Origin: CAZBEJ01 sp964521305
GTDB lineage: Bacteria > Patescibacteriota > Microgenomatia > UBA1406 > GWC2-37-13
Direction of reading: 5' to 3'
Assembly: GCA_964521305.1 (NCBI GenBank)
Contig: CAZFQZ010000012.1
Location: forward strand, 1-29,593
DNA: 29,593 nucleotides
The first letter of the stretch is position 1. Every line of letters begins with the position of its first letter. The position numbers and the translations under genes were made by a program. Under the pieces are notes generated by a model. That model was not told the origin of the DNA, made no database searches, and saw only the letters and a list, made by a program, of their open reading frames with translations. Of the stretch, positions 1-7,777 are shown piece after piece.

Positions 1-1
1 T

Positions 2-949
2 TTTTTCATTTTTAACTTTATCTTCATGCCATATCAGTTCCTCGATTTCCCTAAGTTTTCCCAAGACATACATCAACAACTTATGATGGGTAGAGATCCG
101 TATTTTTTTCCCTATACGCTGCAATTCGTCGCAACGCTCCCCTATTGGCACTACATCAAAAATATTGCATTATGGGGCCTGGGACCTTTCCTTTCCCTGC
201 TGAGCATGACCGGTATCATTCTGATCGCGAAAAATGGGTTCAAACATAAGGAAATAGTGCTTTTGTTCTGTTTCTACACGATATACGTCATAATCGTCGG
301 CGCAACCGCAGTGAAATTCATGCGATACATGCTGCCCGTCTATCCGTTTTTTGCCGTGACTGCAGGCTATAGTCTCTATTGGCTTCATCAGCTCAAATCC
401 ACGTATGGCCGCGTACTTTTCTGGTCGTTTCTTATCTTATCCTGCGTATGGCTCGCGATGTTTTTGAACATATATACCGAAAAACATACCCGCATCAGCG
501 CAAGCAACTGGATGAATAACAACATTCCTCCGGGGTCAACCATAGCTGTTGAATATTGGGACGACTATCTCCCGATCTTCAATCCAAATAACTATACGTT
601 TAACGTTCTCCACATGTACGAAACTCCCGATGATGAGCGCAAATGGCAGACGATCAACAACCAACTCAACAATTCTGATTATCTGGTAATCGCATCCAAC
701 AGGATGTATGCGCCGATCCAAAAGTTGAGAAACTGTTCAAAATACCGCGTTTGTTTTCCCATCGCAAGCACGTATTATGATCTGTTATTCCGGGGAAAAT
801 ACGGTTTTAATCTGGTGAAACAATTCAGTGTCTATCCGTTTCTTCAACTCGGCCCGTGGAAGTTGCAGATCGATGACCAAGGCGCCGAAGAAAGTTTTAC
901 TGTCTACGACCACCCGAAGGTAATGATTTTTAAGAAAGCAGCTTATTAG
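2..949 (+). CDS. C-terminal part of a polytopic membrane glycosyltransferase (ArnT/PMT-like), 5' end cut by window edge
   Basis: The frame is open to the left edge with no stop before the first ATG at 26, so the true start lies outside the window. About 315 residues are visible. The motif MPYQFLDFPKFSQDI followed by PYTLQFVATLPYWHYIKN and a run of hydrophobic helices (roughly residues 48-68, 78-96 and 130-148 counted from the ATG at 26) resembles the middle and C-terminal part of GT39/GT83-type lipid-linked sugar transferases, which move a sugar from a polyprenyl-phosphate carrier at the membrane. After the last helix comes a soluble tail of about 155 residues beginning at a WMNNNIPPGSTIAVEYWDD motif, typical of this group. 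The catalytic N-terminus is absent, so donor and acceptor cannot be named. It converges with the epimerase gene at 1006. Confidence 0.72.
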   Translation, partial: FFIFNFIFMPYQFLDFPKFSQDIHQQLMMGRDPYFFPYTLQFVATLPYWHYIKNIALWGLGPFLSLLSMTGIILIAKNGFKHKEIVLLFCFYTIYVIIVGATAVKFMRYMLPVYPFFAVTAGYSLYWLHQLKSTYGRVLFWSFLILSCVWLAMFLNIYTEKHTRISASNWMNNNIPPGSTIAVEYWDDYLPIFNPNNYTFNVLHMYETPDDERKWQTINNQLNNSDYLVIASNRMYAPIQKLRNCSKYRVCFPIASTYYDLLFRGKYGFNLVKQFSVYPFLQLGPWKLQIDDQGAEESFTVYDHPKVMIFKKAAY

Positions 950-961
950 GCCGTAACGTGT

Positions 962-1008
962 TAGGATAATTATCTAAAAAGCTACTTGCTAAACAGCTCG
1001 TTATCCTA
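962..1008. terminator. Inverted repeat between convergent genes, possible bidirectional terminator
   Basis: TAGGATAA (962-969) and TTATCCTA (1001-1008) are perfect 8-bp inverted repeats with a 31-nt loop that holds a smaller AGCT/AGCT pairing. They lie between the convergent glycosyltransferase and epimerase genes and overlap the epimerase stop codon. There is no U-tract, so termination is only a guess from position. Confidence 0.25.
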
Positions 1009-2049
1009 CATAAACCTCTTGAAGAAACCGAGTATTCCCTGCTTCCATCCGACCGTATGCGTAACGCCTGCAGGCCTGGATTTTACCTCTTTGTAGTGCT
1101 TTTTATACCATCGATATGATCTTATCAATGCTTCTGCATTCGAATATCTCGGTTTCCATTTGAGTGTTTTAGTCAAACGATCTATCGATACAAATGAATC
1201 CCGGTCCGCAGTATCGTATACCCATCGATACAGCGGTGACAGTTTCAACCACTCAAACAACCACAGCAACTTTTTTACCGGCCAGGCTCGTGTAGGTTGG
1301 ATTTTTGATCCTGATTTTGCATAATCGAAAAGTTCCTGCAGATCCTTTTTAACCGTTTTGTAGTTTAAACTGCCTATATTGAAGGTATTATTGGCTTTTT
1401 TTCCATCTTTCATGGTTATCAATCTATTGATCGCGTCGGTCAAATCCTCTACATCAAGAAGTTGGTACCGGTTGTTCCCCGATCCCAGCACCGGAATTTT
1501 CTTACCGTCGTTTATCCAGTCGAACAGGATTTCGAACACTCCCAACCGGTGGGTGCCGACGAATGTCTTCGGCCTGATGACCGTGACCGTCAAACCTTTA
1601 TTCCTGTATTCTTCACACAACTTTTCCGAATCGATTTTGCTCTGGCCGTACGGTCCAACACCAACCAACGGATCGGTTTCGTATATGGGGTGTTTTTTCG
1701 GCACTCCGTACACTGCCGTTGATGAAATATAGACCACTTGTCCGACATGGTTCCGTTGAGCGGCCTCCAAAATGTTTTTGGTTCCGACTACATTCGTTTC
1801 GCGGATCGTTTTCGCATCGCAAAGGGGCAACGCGGCAGCTGCGTGCACTATGACATCTACGTGCTTCGCGGCAGCGAGCATAGCCCTGGAATTGCGGACA
1901 TCCGCGCGTATAAACGTACAACCGTCGGGGTATTCTTTTTTATCGAAGTCGGCTATATCCGTTAAAACTACGGTATGTTTTTTCCTGGAGAAAAAAAGCG
2001 CGCAATGCAGTCCGAAGAAACCGGCGCCACCTGTTACCAATATTTTCAT
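1006..2049 (-). CDS. NAD(P)-dependent epimerase/dehydratase (extended SDR family)
   Basis: A 347-residue protein starting at an ATG, MKILVTGGAGFFGLHC. The N-terminal GGAGFFG is the TGxxGxxG dinucleotide-binding loop of extended short-chain dehydrogenases. The acidic residue at the end of the second strand (LTDIADFD), the NVVGTKNILEA helix, the SSTAVYG segment and YGQSK (the YxxxK catalytic pair) follow in the usual order. Family members interconvert nucleotide sugars (UDP-glucose 4-epimerase type) or act on sterol-like substrates; specificity cannot be read here. The C-terminal LYRWVYDTADRDSFVSIDRLTKTLKWKPRY segment matches the usual substrate-side lobe. With the glycosyltransferase beside it, a role in surface glycan precursor synthesis is plausible (inference). 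It is divergent from the HAD gene. Confidence 0.85.
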   Translation of the reverse strand: MKILVTGGAGFFGLHCALFFSRKKHTVVLTDIADFDKKEYPDGCTFIRADVRNSRAMLAAAKHVDVIVHAAAALPLCDAKTIRETNVVGTKNILEAAQRNHVGQVVYISSTAVYGVPKKHPIYETDPLVGVGPYGQSKIDSEKLCEEYRNKGLTVTVIRPKTFVGTHRLGVFEILFDWINDGKKIPVLGSGNNRYQLLDVEDLTDAINRLITMKDGKKANNTFNIGSLNYKTVKKDLQELFDYAKSGSKIQPTRAWPVKKLLWLFEWLKLSPLYRWVYDTADRDSFVSIDRLTKTLKWKPRYSNAEALIRSYRWYKKHYKEVKSRPAGVTHTVGWKQGILGFFKRFM

Positions 2050-2114
2050 AGGATTTTATGATATCATATTAGCTTGGTATTATCAGTGGAAAATCAGGCA
2101 CATTGAGAATAATT
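2050..2114. promoter_or_regulatory. Short divergent promoter region, epimerase / HAD gene
   Basis: For the minus-strand epimerase a TATGAT -10 candidate (2063-2068) lies 13 nt before the ATG. For the plus-strand HAD gene a TATTAT preceded by TGg (extended -10, 2075-2083) lies about 31 nt before the ATG at 2115. No good -35 box is visible for either, so both are weak calls. Confidence 0.3.
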
Positions 2115-2693
2115 ATGCCAAACAAAATTCTTAAAGTTGGGTTTGACCTGGACGGGGTTATCTTATATAACCCTATCCGTATCTTCAGACCGATTGTCGC
2201 TTCCATAAAACCAATCCTTTTTGGCAAGAAAAAAAGCGACTCCTTTTATTTTCCAGATTCTCAGCTCGAACAGCATTTATGGAGACTTCTTCATCTGACC
2301 AGTTTTACACCGGCACCGGGCTTGAAGGAAATCAAGCGTCTGTTGACGCAAAATAAAATGCAGGCATATATCATTACATCCCGTTACAGCTTCCTGAAAG
2401 ATGAATTTGACATGTGGATAAAAAAAATCCACGCCAAAAAATACTTCGCCGGTTGCTTCTATAACAAGACCAACATGCAACCGAACAGCTTCAAAAAACA
2501 CATGATTTTGAAGTTGGGACTGGACGTATTCGTCGAGGACAACTGGGGCGTAATAAAAAAGCTCAACGGAGACCTCAAAGACACGAAAATATTCTGGATT
2601 TCCAATATCTTCGACAAAAGAATCAACTATGGGTACAAATTCGGGAATCTGAAAGAAGTAACGGGAAAGCTCAAAGCCATGGCCGAGGAATAA
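2115..2693 (+). CDS. HAD-superfamily hydrolase-like protein
   Basis: I start this at the ATG at 2115 (MPNKILKVGFDLDGVIL) rather than the in-frame TTG at 2103, giving 192 residues. FDLDGV near the N-terminus is HAD motif I (DxD with nucleophile Asp). IITSR, about 85 residues later, fits motif II (Ser/Thr). A lysine in the KKHMILK region could be motif III, and FVEDNWG fits motif IV (acidic pair). This matches the 5'-nucleotidase or phosphatase-like HADs with a helical cap between motifs I and II, but the substrate is unknown. It converges with the CBS gene, with only 2 nt between the stop codons. Confidence 0.7.
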   Translation: MPNKILKVGFDLDGVILYNPIRIFRPIVASIKPILFGKKKSDSFYFPDSQLEQHLWRLLHLTSFTPAPGLKEIKRLLTQNKMQAYIITSRYSFLKDEFDMWIKKIHAKKYFAGCFYNKTNMQPNSFKKHMILKLGLDVFVEDNWGVIKKLNGDLKDTKIFWISNIFDKRINYGYKFGNLKEVTGKLKAMAEE

Positions 2694-2695
2694 AT

Positions 2696-3781
2696 CTATT
2701 TGTTCGATATTCTTTTTAAGGCGTTCTGCAACGGCAACAGGATATTGAAGATATTCCGTTCTTCTCTCCGTATCACTTCGGGCTTGCCTTTTTTCGGGAA
2801 CAGCGAGAGGACGATTTCGAATAAATTCCCTTGTTTTTCTTCCTTTATGAATACTTTTGCTTTTTCAACGTTGGGCGTTTTTGTGACTATTTTTGAAAAA
2901 TGCGAAAAAAAACCGCCGAATACTTGGCGGTTTCGTTTGGAAAGGTTTTTGCTGACAACCTCAATCTGCTTTCCCTGGCCTTTTTGCATGAAAAAGCGCA
3001 GGAGATCCTTGGTGGTAATGATACCTACAGGAACACGTTTGTTGTTCACAATCACCACACTGCCGATTTTCTTTTCGAGGATAAGCTGGATGACTTCCTT
3101 GAGCGTATGATCGGATGTCAACGTCAAGACATAGGATTTGGCGAAATCCTTGACTTTCTGGTGATGAAACAGTACCTTGGCACCCTCGTGATGCTCTCCT
3201 CTTCCCTGCGAGATTTTCGGGGTAACGAGATAGGAAATAAGATCGTAATAGCTTAAGAGTCCTTTCAGCCGATTATGGCCGTTGGTGACAATGAGCTTGG
3301 AGAATTTGGTAAGCTTGAACATGTTGATGGCAGTGGCGATCGAATCGTTCTCGTCAATGGTCGCCGGCGGGTTTTTCTTTATCTTTAATGCTTCGACAAT
3401 CGGCGCGTGAAAAATAGGCATCGACTGAATCTCACGTAACAGGTCGCGGGCTGAAATGATGCCAATAAATGTGTCGCTTTGGTCAAACACGGGCAGATAA
3501 TGCACCTTGGATTGGATAAATAAGTCGGCAATCTTAGCAGGAGGGTAATCGATGTGCACGCGGGGCGCATGATACACGCAGTGTTCAACTTTTGCATTGC
3601 TCGGATATGAGGACTTGATAAGGCAATAATACGGATTAATTATACCGAGGAGTTTTTTTTCATCGTCAAAAAGGAATGCCGCGTCATGAGAAGTGGAAAG
3701 CTTCGACAATGCCCGTGATAGATTCTCATGCGGCTCTACAGTGATAATCCTACTGGTGTTCAGAATATCCTGGATAAACAT
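2696..3781 (-). CDS. Protein with four CBS motifs (two Bateman modules) and an extra C-terminal domain
   Basis: A 361-residue soluble protein. Four CBS repeats can be traced, each ending in a G(I/L)(I/L)SxxDL-like strand: LLGIINPYYCL, FIGIISARDLL, LKGLLSYYDLI and PVGIITTKDLL. Bateman modules bind adenosine nucleotides and usually regulate an attached or partner protein. The last 75 or so residues (from FGGFFSHFSK) are not CBS. Their pattern KIVTKTPNVEKAKVFIKEE...FEIVLSLF...LLPLQNALKRI faintly resembles the ribosome-hibernation factor HPF/YfiA fold; this is an untested similarity. It has its own near-leaderless promoter and is divergent from the TrmB-like gene, suggesting co-regulation (inference). 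No enzyme domain is present. Confidence 0.82.
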   Translation of the reverse strand: MFIQDILNTSRIITVEPHENLSRALSKLSTSHDAAFLFDDEKKLLGIINPYYCLIKSSYPSNAKVEHCVYHAPRVHIDYPPAKIADLFIQSKVHYLPVFDQSDTFIGIISARDLLREIQSMPIFHAPIVEALKIKKNPPATIDENDSIATAINMFKLTKFSKLIVTNGHNRLKGLLSYYDLISYLVTPKISQGRGEHHEGAKVLFHHQKVKDFAKSYVLTLTSDHTLKEVIQLILEKKIGSVVIVNNKRVPVGIITTKDLLRFFMQKGQGKQIEVVSKNLSKRNRQVFGGFFSHFSKIVTKTPNVEKAKVFIKEEKQGNLFEIVLSLFPKKGKPEVIRREERNIFNILLPLQNALKRISNK

Positions 3782-3793
3782 TACGCTATCCCT

Positions 3794-3822
3794 ATTAAAC
3801 TACTCTATTGTTCATTTGTCAA
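3794..3822 (-). promoter_or_regulatory. Sigma70-type promoter of the CBS-domain gene
   Basis: Read on the minus strand: TTGACA (3817-3822), 17-nt spacer, TTTAAT (3794-3799). The ATG at 3781 follows 12 nt after the -10 box, so the expected 5' UTR is only about 5 nt. The perfect -35, ideal spacing and placement make this a strong call, and it supports a bacterial host. Confidence 0.75.
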
Positions 3823-3829
3823 GTAGATC

Positions 3830-3848
3830 GTTGTTTATATTAAACAAC
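3830..3848. promoter_or_regulatory. Candidate operator: 8-bp perfect inverted repeat upstream of the CBS gene -35 box
   Basis: GTTGTTTATATTAAACAAC has 8-bp perfect arms around TAT and starts 8 nt upstream of the CBS-gene -35 box. A further 10-bp palindrome GTTAATTAAC follows at 3851-3860. The GTTG/CAAC ends recur at 3943-3955 in front of the TrmB-like gene. The divergently encoded regulator is the obvious candidate ligand (inference). Confidence 0.45.
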
Positions 3849-3942
3849 ATGTTAATTAACAAAAACAGTTTTCAGGCAAAATCAAAAAAGGCCATTCTAC
3901 TTTAATAATATTGAGAGCATATTTTGTTATAAACTATTAACA

Positions 3943-3975
3943 GTTGTCTGTCAACAACAAAAATTATGCTATAAT
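3943..3975 (+). promoter_or_regulatory. Extended -10 promoter of the TrmB-like gene with an overlapping inverted repeat
   Basis: TGCTATAAT (3967-3975) is an extended -10 box, and CTGTCA at 3948-3953 is an acceptable -35 at 16-nt spacing. The ATG at 3987 follows 11 nt after the box, so the message should be almost leaderless. GTTGTCTGTCAAC (3943-3955) has GTTG/CAAC ends and covers the -35 region, an arrangement expected for autorepression. Confidence 0.6.
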
Positions 3976-3986
3976 ATGAATGCTCT

Positions 3987-4754
3987 ATGAAAAAAATTAC
4001 CGATTACCTGCAAGAATTAGGTCTTACGGAACTAGAAGCCCTTCTGTATCAAGGTTTGCTTGAAACAGGACCAACTACTGTAATGGATTTATCTGAACAC
4101 ACGGGTATCAAGCGAATTACTGTTCATTTCAATATCAAAAATCTAATCGAAAAAGGATTGGTTGCTCAAACAGTATTGGGTTCAAGAAGGCAAATCACCG
4201 CTGAGCCACCAGAAAGACTCGAATATCTGATTGAAAAAAAAGAACGCGACGTCCAAAGACTTAGAAATGATTTTTTGCCATTATTACAAACTATTTCTAA
4301 TCTTTCACATGTAAAGGATGGTGAAGATATTCAAGTTAAGTATTATGAAGGAGTAAATTCTGTTCGTTCAGTATATAAAAAAATCCTTGGCGCTAAAAAA
4401 ATCTATGCATTTGTTAATTTTAACAAGATACTGTCTGTTTTTCCAGAAAATCCTTCGCTATTCCAAAAATCTTTAGAGAGTGATCCTGAAAGAGAATTTT
4501 GGGATATTTTTGAGGTTTCTAAAGAATCCAAAAAAATTGCGATAAAAAGCGATAAGAGGCATCATTTTTGTTTTTTTCCCCCTAATATAGAGTTTTCTGA
4601 TTTTGATTTTATGGTTTTTGATAATAAAGTTGCACTAATATATTTAAATCAAGACAAACCCTATGCCATTATCAGCAATTCTCATACAATGGCAGCAGGA
4701 TTCAAAGCTATTCACAGTATCGTTTGGAGAGTCCTTTCGGACAAGAACTACTAA
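3987..4754 (+). CDS. TrmB-family transcriptional regulator
   Basis: A 255-residue protein. Residues 5-75 form a winged helix-turn-helix of the TrmB type: LGLTELEALLYQGLLETGPTTVMDLSEHTGIKRITVHFNIKNLIEKGLV matches the usual LGL(T/S)xxEAxxYxxLL...A..SGI.R..VY..L..L...G pattern. An amphipathic helix (residues 82-105, EKKERDVQRLRNDFLPLLQTI) probably mediates dimerisation. The C-terminal part (about 115-255) has no clear sugar-binding motif and looks like the short effector or phospholipase D-like domain seen in many TrmB-like proteins. TrmB proteins dominate in archaea and are also common in CPR bacteria. Codon third positions look AT-rich compared with the nucleotide-biosynthesis genes. The ligand is unknown; the likely targets are its own promoter and the divergent CBS gene. 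Confidence 0.78.
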   Translation: MKKITDYLQELGLTELEALLYQGLLETGPTTVMDLSEHTGIKRITVHFNIKNLIEKGLVAQTVLGSRRQITAEPPERLEYLIEKKERDVQRLRNDFLPLLQTISNLSHVKDGEDIQVKYYEGVNSVRSVYKKILGAKKIYAFVNFNKILSVFPENPSLFQKSLESDPEREFWDIFEVSKESKKIAIKSDKRHHFCFFPPNIEFSDFDFMVFDNKVALIYLNQDKPYAIISNSHTMAAGFKAIHSIVWRVLSDKNY

Positions 4755-5746
4755 CAATATGCTACCCAATACATTTTGTTCGCATTTAATATATGAAATT
4801 TATTTTTAAAAGCATTTAACCCTTCTGTTTCAGAGCCGCCCATATTTAAATATAATCCTCCATTTTCTAACAGCTTATTACATCGATAGATAATTGAAAA
4901 CTCATTAAGATTCCTCAATCTTTCTCTTAACATGAGAGACATGTATATCGCATAATAGTTATTATCAAGCTTCTCTAAATCAAATATTCCCCTAGGAGTT
5001 AAGTTTTGCATAATCAAAAAGAGTTCATTCTCTGAATATCTTGATGCAAAAATAGGATTGTAGAAGTCGTTGCATGTGGAAATATTTGATTCAAGTGTTT
5101 TTAGATTCTGTTTAAAAAAATTCTGAGCGATTTGCCAGGCGAGTTGTCTTTGTTTTTCATTGGTAATTTTTTTTATTGATACAACTGATTTTAAACTCCT
5201 ATATCGTTTTAATGCATTTCGAACTGTTTCCCGCCTCAAAATATTATTAATTGTAGCTTTTGCATCGACTATCACTTCAGGAAACGTATCATCTTCTGAA
5301 GGACTCTCGAAATGCCAAGGAAACTCTGTGGTTTCTTTAAAACCTTTCTGTATTAGATAATTGTGTTGATCCTGGAATATTTTTTTTATATAAGTAGGTG
5401 TACCAAATTCTTTCAGTAAATTTTTTGATATTTTTTCTATTATATCGAGAATGGTCGGGCCCATTGGTCTCGTCCAATATACACAAATAGTATTTGGTAT
5501 CTCCATGTGCGGATAGACGCTAAAAGAAGAGAGATTTTTACCGTCATAATATTTGTAACCTATCCCATTTGGACCGATACCATACTTTCCTTGAGTAATA
5601 TAGGTCCATGAATTTCCATAGGTATGTGGTTCATTTACAAAAAATTTTTTGAAAATCGGTATATCTTTAGTAGCAAGAGGAGTTATCTCTTTATACTTCT
5701 TGGCAATATCTGCAATAAGCTGATTAGCTTGCTTTAAATCCCTCAT
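4751..5746 (-). CDS. GNAT-fold protein resembling DUF2156 / LPG-synthase C-terminal domain
   Basis: A 331-residue protein with no signal peptide or membrane segment. The C-terminal LYLNMGGSETEGLNAFKNKF resembles the conserved end of DUF2156 and phosphatidylglycerol lysyltransferase C-terminal domains (N-x-G-x-S...GL-x-x-FK-x-K), which have a duplicated acetyltransferase fold and, in characterised members, move an aminoacyl group from tRNA to lipid. The N-terminal half (residues 1-150) fits the first lobe. No transmembrane flippase part is present, so it would be a soluble member of unknown substrate. It converges with the TrmB-like gene with a 4-nt overlap and has a perfect consensus promoter. 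Confidence 0.5.
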   Translation of the reverse strand: MRDLKQANQLIADIAKKYKEITPLATKDIPIFKKFFVNEPHTYGNSWTYITQGKYGIGPNGIGYKYYDGKNLSSFSVYPHMEIPNTICVYWTRPMGPTILDIIEKISKNLLKEFGTPTYIKKIFQDQHNYLIQKGFKETTEFPWHFESPSEDDTFPEVIVDAKATINNILRRETVRNALKRYRSLKSVVSIKKITNEKQRQLAWQIAQNFFKQNLKTLESNISTCNDFYNPIFASRYSENELFLIMQNLTPRGIFDLEKLDNNYYAIYMSLMLRERLRNLNEFSIIYRCNKLLENGGLYLNMGGSETEGLNAFKNKFHILNANKMYWVAYC

Positions 5747-5781
5747 AGTTCTTATTACAAGTATAGATGATTTAACTGTAG

Positions 5782-5810
5782 ATTATATTAATAATATGCA
5801 AGAATGTCAA
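5782..5810 (-). promoter_or_regulatory. Perfect consensus sigma70 promoter for the GNAT/DUF2156-like gene
   Basis: On the minus strand: TTGACA (5805-5810), exactly 17 nt, TATAAT (5782-5787). The expected transcript start is near 5775, about 29 nt before the ATG at 5746. It sits right after the pepA stop codon and isolates this gene from the nucleotide cluster. Confidence 0.8.
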
Positions 5811-5818
5811 TTAGGTTA

Positions 5819-7417
5819 TTATGATGTGCTTTCTCGTAGAAATTCAACTAACATCATTATACCCCACCCCGTTCCACCTTTCGGGATAATATCATGTGGA
5901 GAACTTTCATTAAAAGCTGTACCGGCAATATCGAAATGTACCCAGTGGTCTTTTTTGACGAATTCCGTAAGGAATAATGCCGCGGTTATTGCCCCTCCCC
6001 ACCGGGTGGTACTGATATTTCTGATATCCGCGATGTCGCTTTTCATAAGCTTCATATACGGCGTATGAAGCGGCAAGGAAGACAGATATTCTCCTTCTTT
6101 TTCCGCTATGGACTCAAAAGTTTTCAAAAGTTTTTCGCTTCCGCCAAACATGCCGGCGACATCGGTACCCAAAGCCACCATACAGGCGCCGGTCAGTGTC
6201 GCAAGGTCAAGCATAACGTCCGGCTTTATGTATTTTTCCGCGTAGGATAATCCGTCAGCCAGGGTTAGCCTCCCTTCGGCATCGGTGTTCAGGACTTCAA
6301 TTGTTTTTCCGTTCAACGCAGTTACAATATCGCCCGGCCTGGTTGCCTTGCCCGATACCATGTTTTCGCATGCAGGAAGAACCCCATACACCTCGTAGGT
6401 GTAATTTCGGTCGTCAGAATTGGCTAAAACCTTAAATATGCCAAGCACCGTGGCGCCTCCTGCCATATCCATTTTCATGGTCTCCATGGATGACGGCGGT
6501 TTCAAGGAAAGCCCTCCGGAATCAAATATAATGGTTTTGCCGACGAGACAGATTTTTCTGCTGTTATGTGGCGAGATATACGCAATTTTTTCACTTCGAG
6601 AGTCCCGTTTCTTCGAGGGAGAGGTTCTCTGTGATAAAAATTGCGTTGCCGCCCCCTGGTAATGCAGAATAATGAATTTCGGCGATCTGTCGCTTCCCTG
6701 TGCTACGCTCAGAAACGCTCCCATACCGAGTTTCCTGCATTCCTGCTCATCCAACACTTTAACATCAATACGGCCTTTTGATTCTTTTTCAATTTTCTTC
6801 GCTTCTTCGACTAATGAATCAGGATGCTGGTGAGACGCGGGTTGATTTACCAGATCACGGGTAAGATAAACTCCTTCTGATAGTTGTTTTCCATGTTCGA
6901 CTCCTTCATTGAGTTTACCCAAAATCTTTTCATCCTCTACTCCGCATTCCAATTGCAGCAACTTTGTATCTTTTTTTTGTTCTTCTTTGTTTTTATATAC
7001 ATCGTACCGGTAATTGGATAAATAAAACGCAACGGTCATTTGTTTACCGATTTCGAAATAATCGCTGCCAAGTCCGGGAAAATAAAACAAGGTAATGCTC
7101 GTATGTTTCATTGCTTTTACTTTTTTGAATACGTCTGCCAGCGAATTTCTCCATTTTGCCAAAGTGAATTGGGATTTCTTTCCCATGCCGATGACTATTA
7201 TGTGTTTGTAAAAATCATTGAGCTCAAGACCAAGGACCTGATCTTCTTTTCCTTTAAATTCATGGAGTTTTGCTTTGGATAGTAAAGCGCCTCGTGTCAG
7301 TCCATCCAGTTTCTTGAAGTGTTGATCCGAAGAAAAATCATCCTCGAAAACGGTAAAAACAAGAACTTCGCCCTTGTCCGGAAATTTCTTTTCCAGTACT
7401 TTTACCGTTCCAATCAT
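5819..7417 (-). CDS. pepA: Leucyl aminopeptidase (M17 family) carrying an in-frame palindromic insertion
   Basis: A 532-residue cytosolic metallopeptidase that removes N-terminal residues, with two metal ions per site. The catalytic C-terminal domain is intact: VGKTIIFDSGGLSLKP (K294, D299, K306), MKMDMAGG (D317) and the signature NTDAEGRL (D379, E381, R383). The N-terminal domain (about 1-190) is divergent, as is usual. Residues 258-279, between YQGAA and KICLVGK, hold an extra segment QFLSQRTSPSKKRDSRS encoded by the palindromic repeat at 6581-6645. E. coli PepA has only a short loop here, just before the catalytic domain, so activity is probably kept. The gene has its own near-leaderless promoter after the pyrimidine genes. 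A role in peptide turnover is expected; PepA of E. coli also binds DNA at carAB, but that function cannot be inferred here. Confidence 0.93.
   Translation of the reverse strand: MIGTVKVLEKKFPDKGEVLVFTVFEDDFSSDQHFKKLDGLTRGALLSKAKLHEFKGKEDQVLGLELNDFYKHIIVIGMGKKSQFTLAKWRNSLADVFKKVKAMKHTSITLFYFPGLGSDYFEIGKQMTVAFYLSNYRYDVYKNKEEQKKDTKLLQLECGVEDEKILGKLNEGVEHGKQLSEGVYLTRDLVNQPASHQHPDSLVEEAKKIEKESKGRIDVKVLDEQECRKLGMGAFLSVAQGSDRSPKFIILHYQGAATQFLSQRTSPSKKRDSRSEKIAYISPHNSRKICLVGKTIIFDSGGLSLKPPSSMETMKMDMAGGATVLGIFKVLANSDDRNYTYEVYGVLPACENMVSGKATRPGDIVTALNGKTIEVLNTDAEGRLTLADGLSYAEKYIKPDVMLDLATLTGACMVALGTDVAGMFGGSEKLLKTFESIAEKEGEYLSSLPLHTPYMKLMKSDIADIRNISTTRWGGAITAALFLTEFVKKDHWVHFDIAGTAFNESSPHDIIPKGGTGWGIMMLVEFLRESTS
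6581..6645 (-). repeat. Palindromic coding element, copy 1 (inside pepA)
   Basis: A 65-bp element with outer arms cgcaattttttcac (6581-6594) and gtgataaaaattgcg (6631-6645), complementary apart from a one-base bulge. The core has weaker AGAG...CTCT and TCCC...GGGA pairings. Positions 6592-6645 are identical over 54 bases to 15942-15995 in carB. Both copies lie in the same orientation and reading frame and encode QFLSQRTSPSKKRDSRS then KIA. This behaves like a Rickettsia palindromic element, but I do not recognise the sequence. Confidence 0.85.
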
Positions 7418-7422
7418 GATAT

Positions 7423-7451
7423 ATGATAATAATTTATGCCCAATAAGTCAA
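7423..7451 (-). promoter_or_regulatory. Promoter of pepA, leaderless arrangement
   Basis: On the minus strand: TTGACT (7446-7451), 17 nt, TATCAT (7423-7428), then only 5 nt to the ATG at 7417. Transcription should begin at or next to the start codon. Confidence 0.55.
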
Positions 7452-7483
7452 TAGATTAAGACTAATCCTAATTTTTTATACAC

Positions 7484-7732
7484 TCAATGTTTTGGAGGTT
7501 GTAAGTGATGTCGGAAAAAATATGCTCCCATCGCCAATATCCCTAATGCATATAAAACGTCTATATTATAAAGATTCGTTGCCTCACCGAGTAAGATAAA
7601 CCTGCTGCACATTGCTCCTGCTAATACGAGTGACGCAAGACCCAATACAACGTGAGGACCGATTTTTTTAGGCCCGTCCCCGTCTTCTCCCCGTCTTTGA
7701 ACTTGTACTCGAACGTATTTGTTATCGGGCAT
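7484..7732 (-). CDS. Small two-helix membrane protein of unknown function
   Basis: An 82-residue protein. The N-terminus (MPDNKYVRVQVQRRGEDGDGPKK) is charged and probably cytoplasmic. Two hydrophobic helices follow at about residues 27-48 (HVVLGLASLVLAGAMCSRFI) and 55-73 (DVLYALGILAMGAYFF), then a short basic tail HHLQPPKH. I do not recognise a family. It lies between pyrE and pepA on the same strand, with an extended -10 promoter in front, so it need not belong to the pyrimidine operon. That it is a real gene is supported by the promoter, the coherent hydrophobic pattern and the lack of a competing frame. Confidence 0.6.
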   Translation of the reverse strand: MPDNKYVRVQVQRRGEDGDGPKKIGPHVVLGLASLVLAGAMCSRFILLGEATNLYNIDVLYALGILAMGAYFFRHHLQPPKH

Positions 7733-7755
7733 AGGATAAAGATTATTATCGGACT

Positions 7756-7764
7756 ATTATAGCA
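7756..7764 (-). promoter_or_regulatory. Extended -10 promoter upstream of the small membrane protein
   Basis: TGCTATAAT on the minus strand, the same motif as in front of the TrmB-like gene, with 23 nt between the box and the ATG at 7732. No -35 is evident. Confidence 0.5.
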
Positions 7765-7777
7765 AATAATACTGTCA

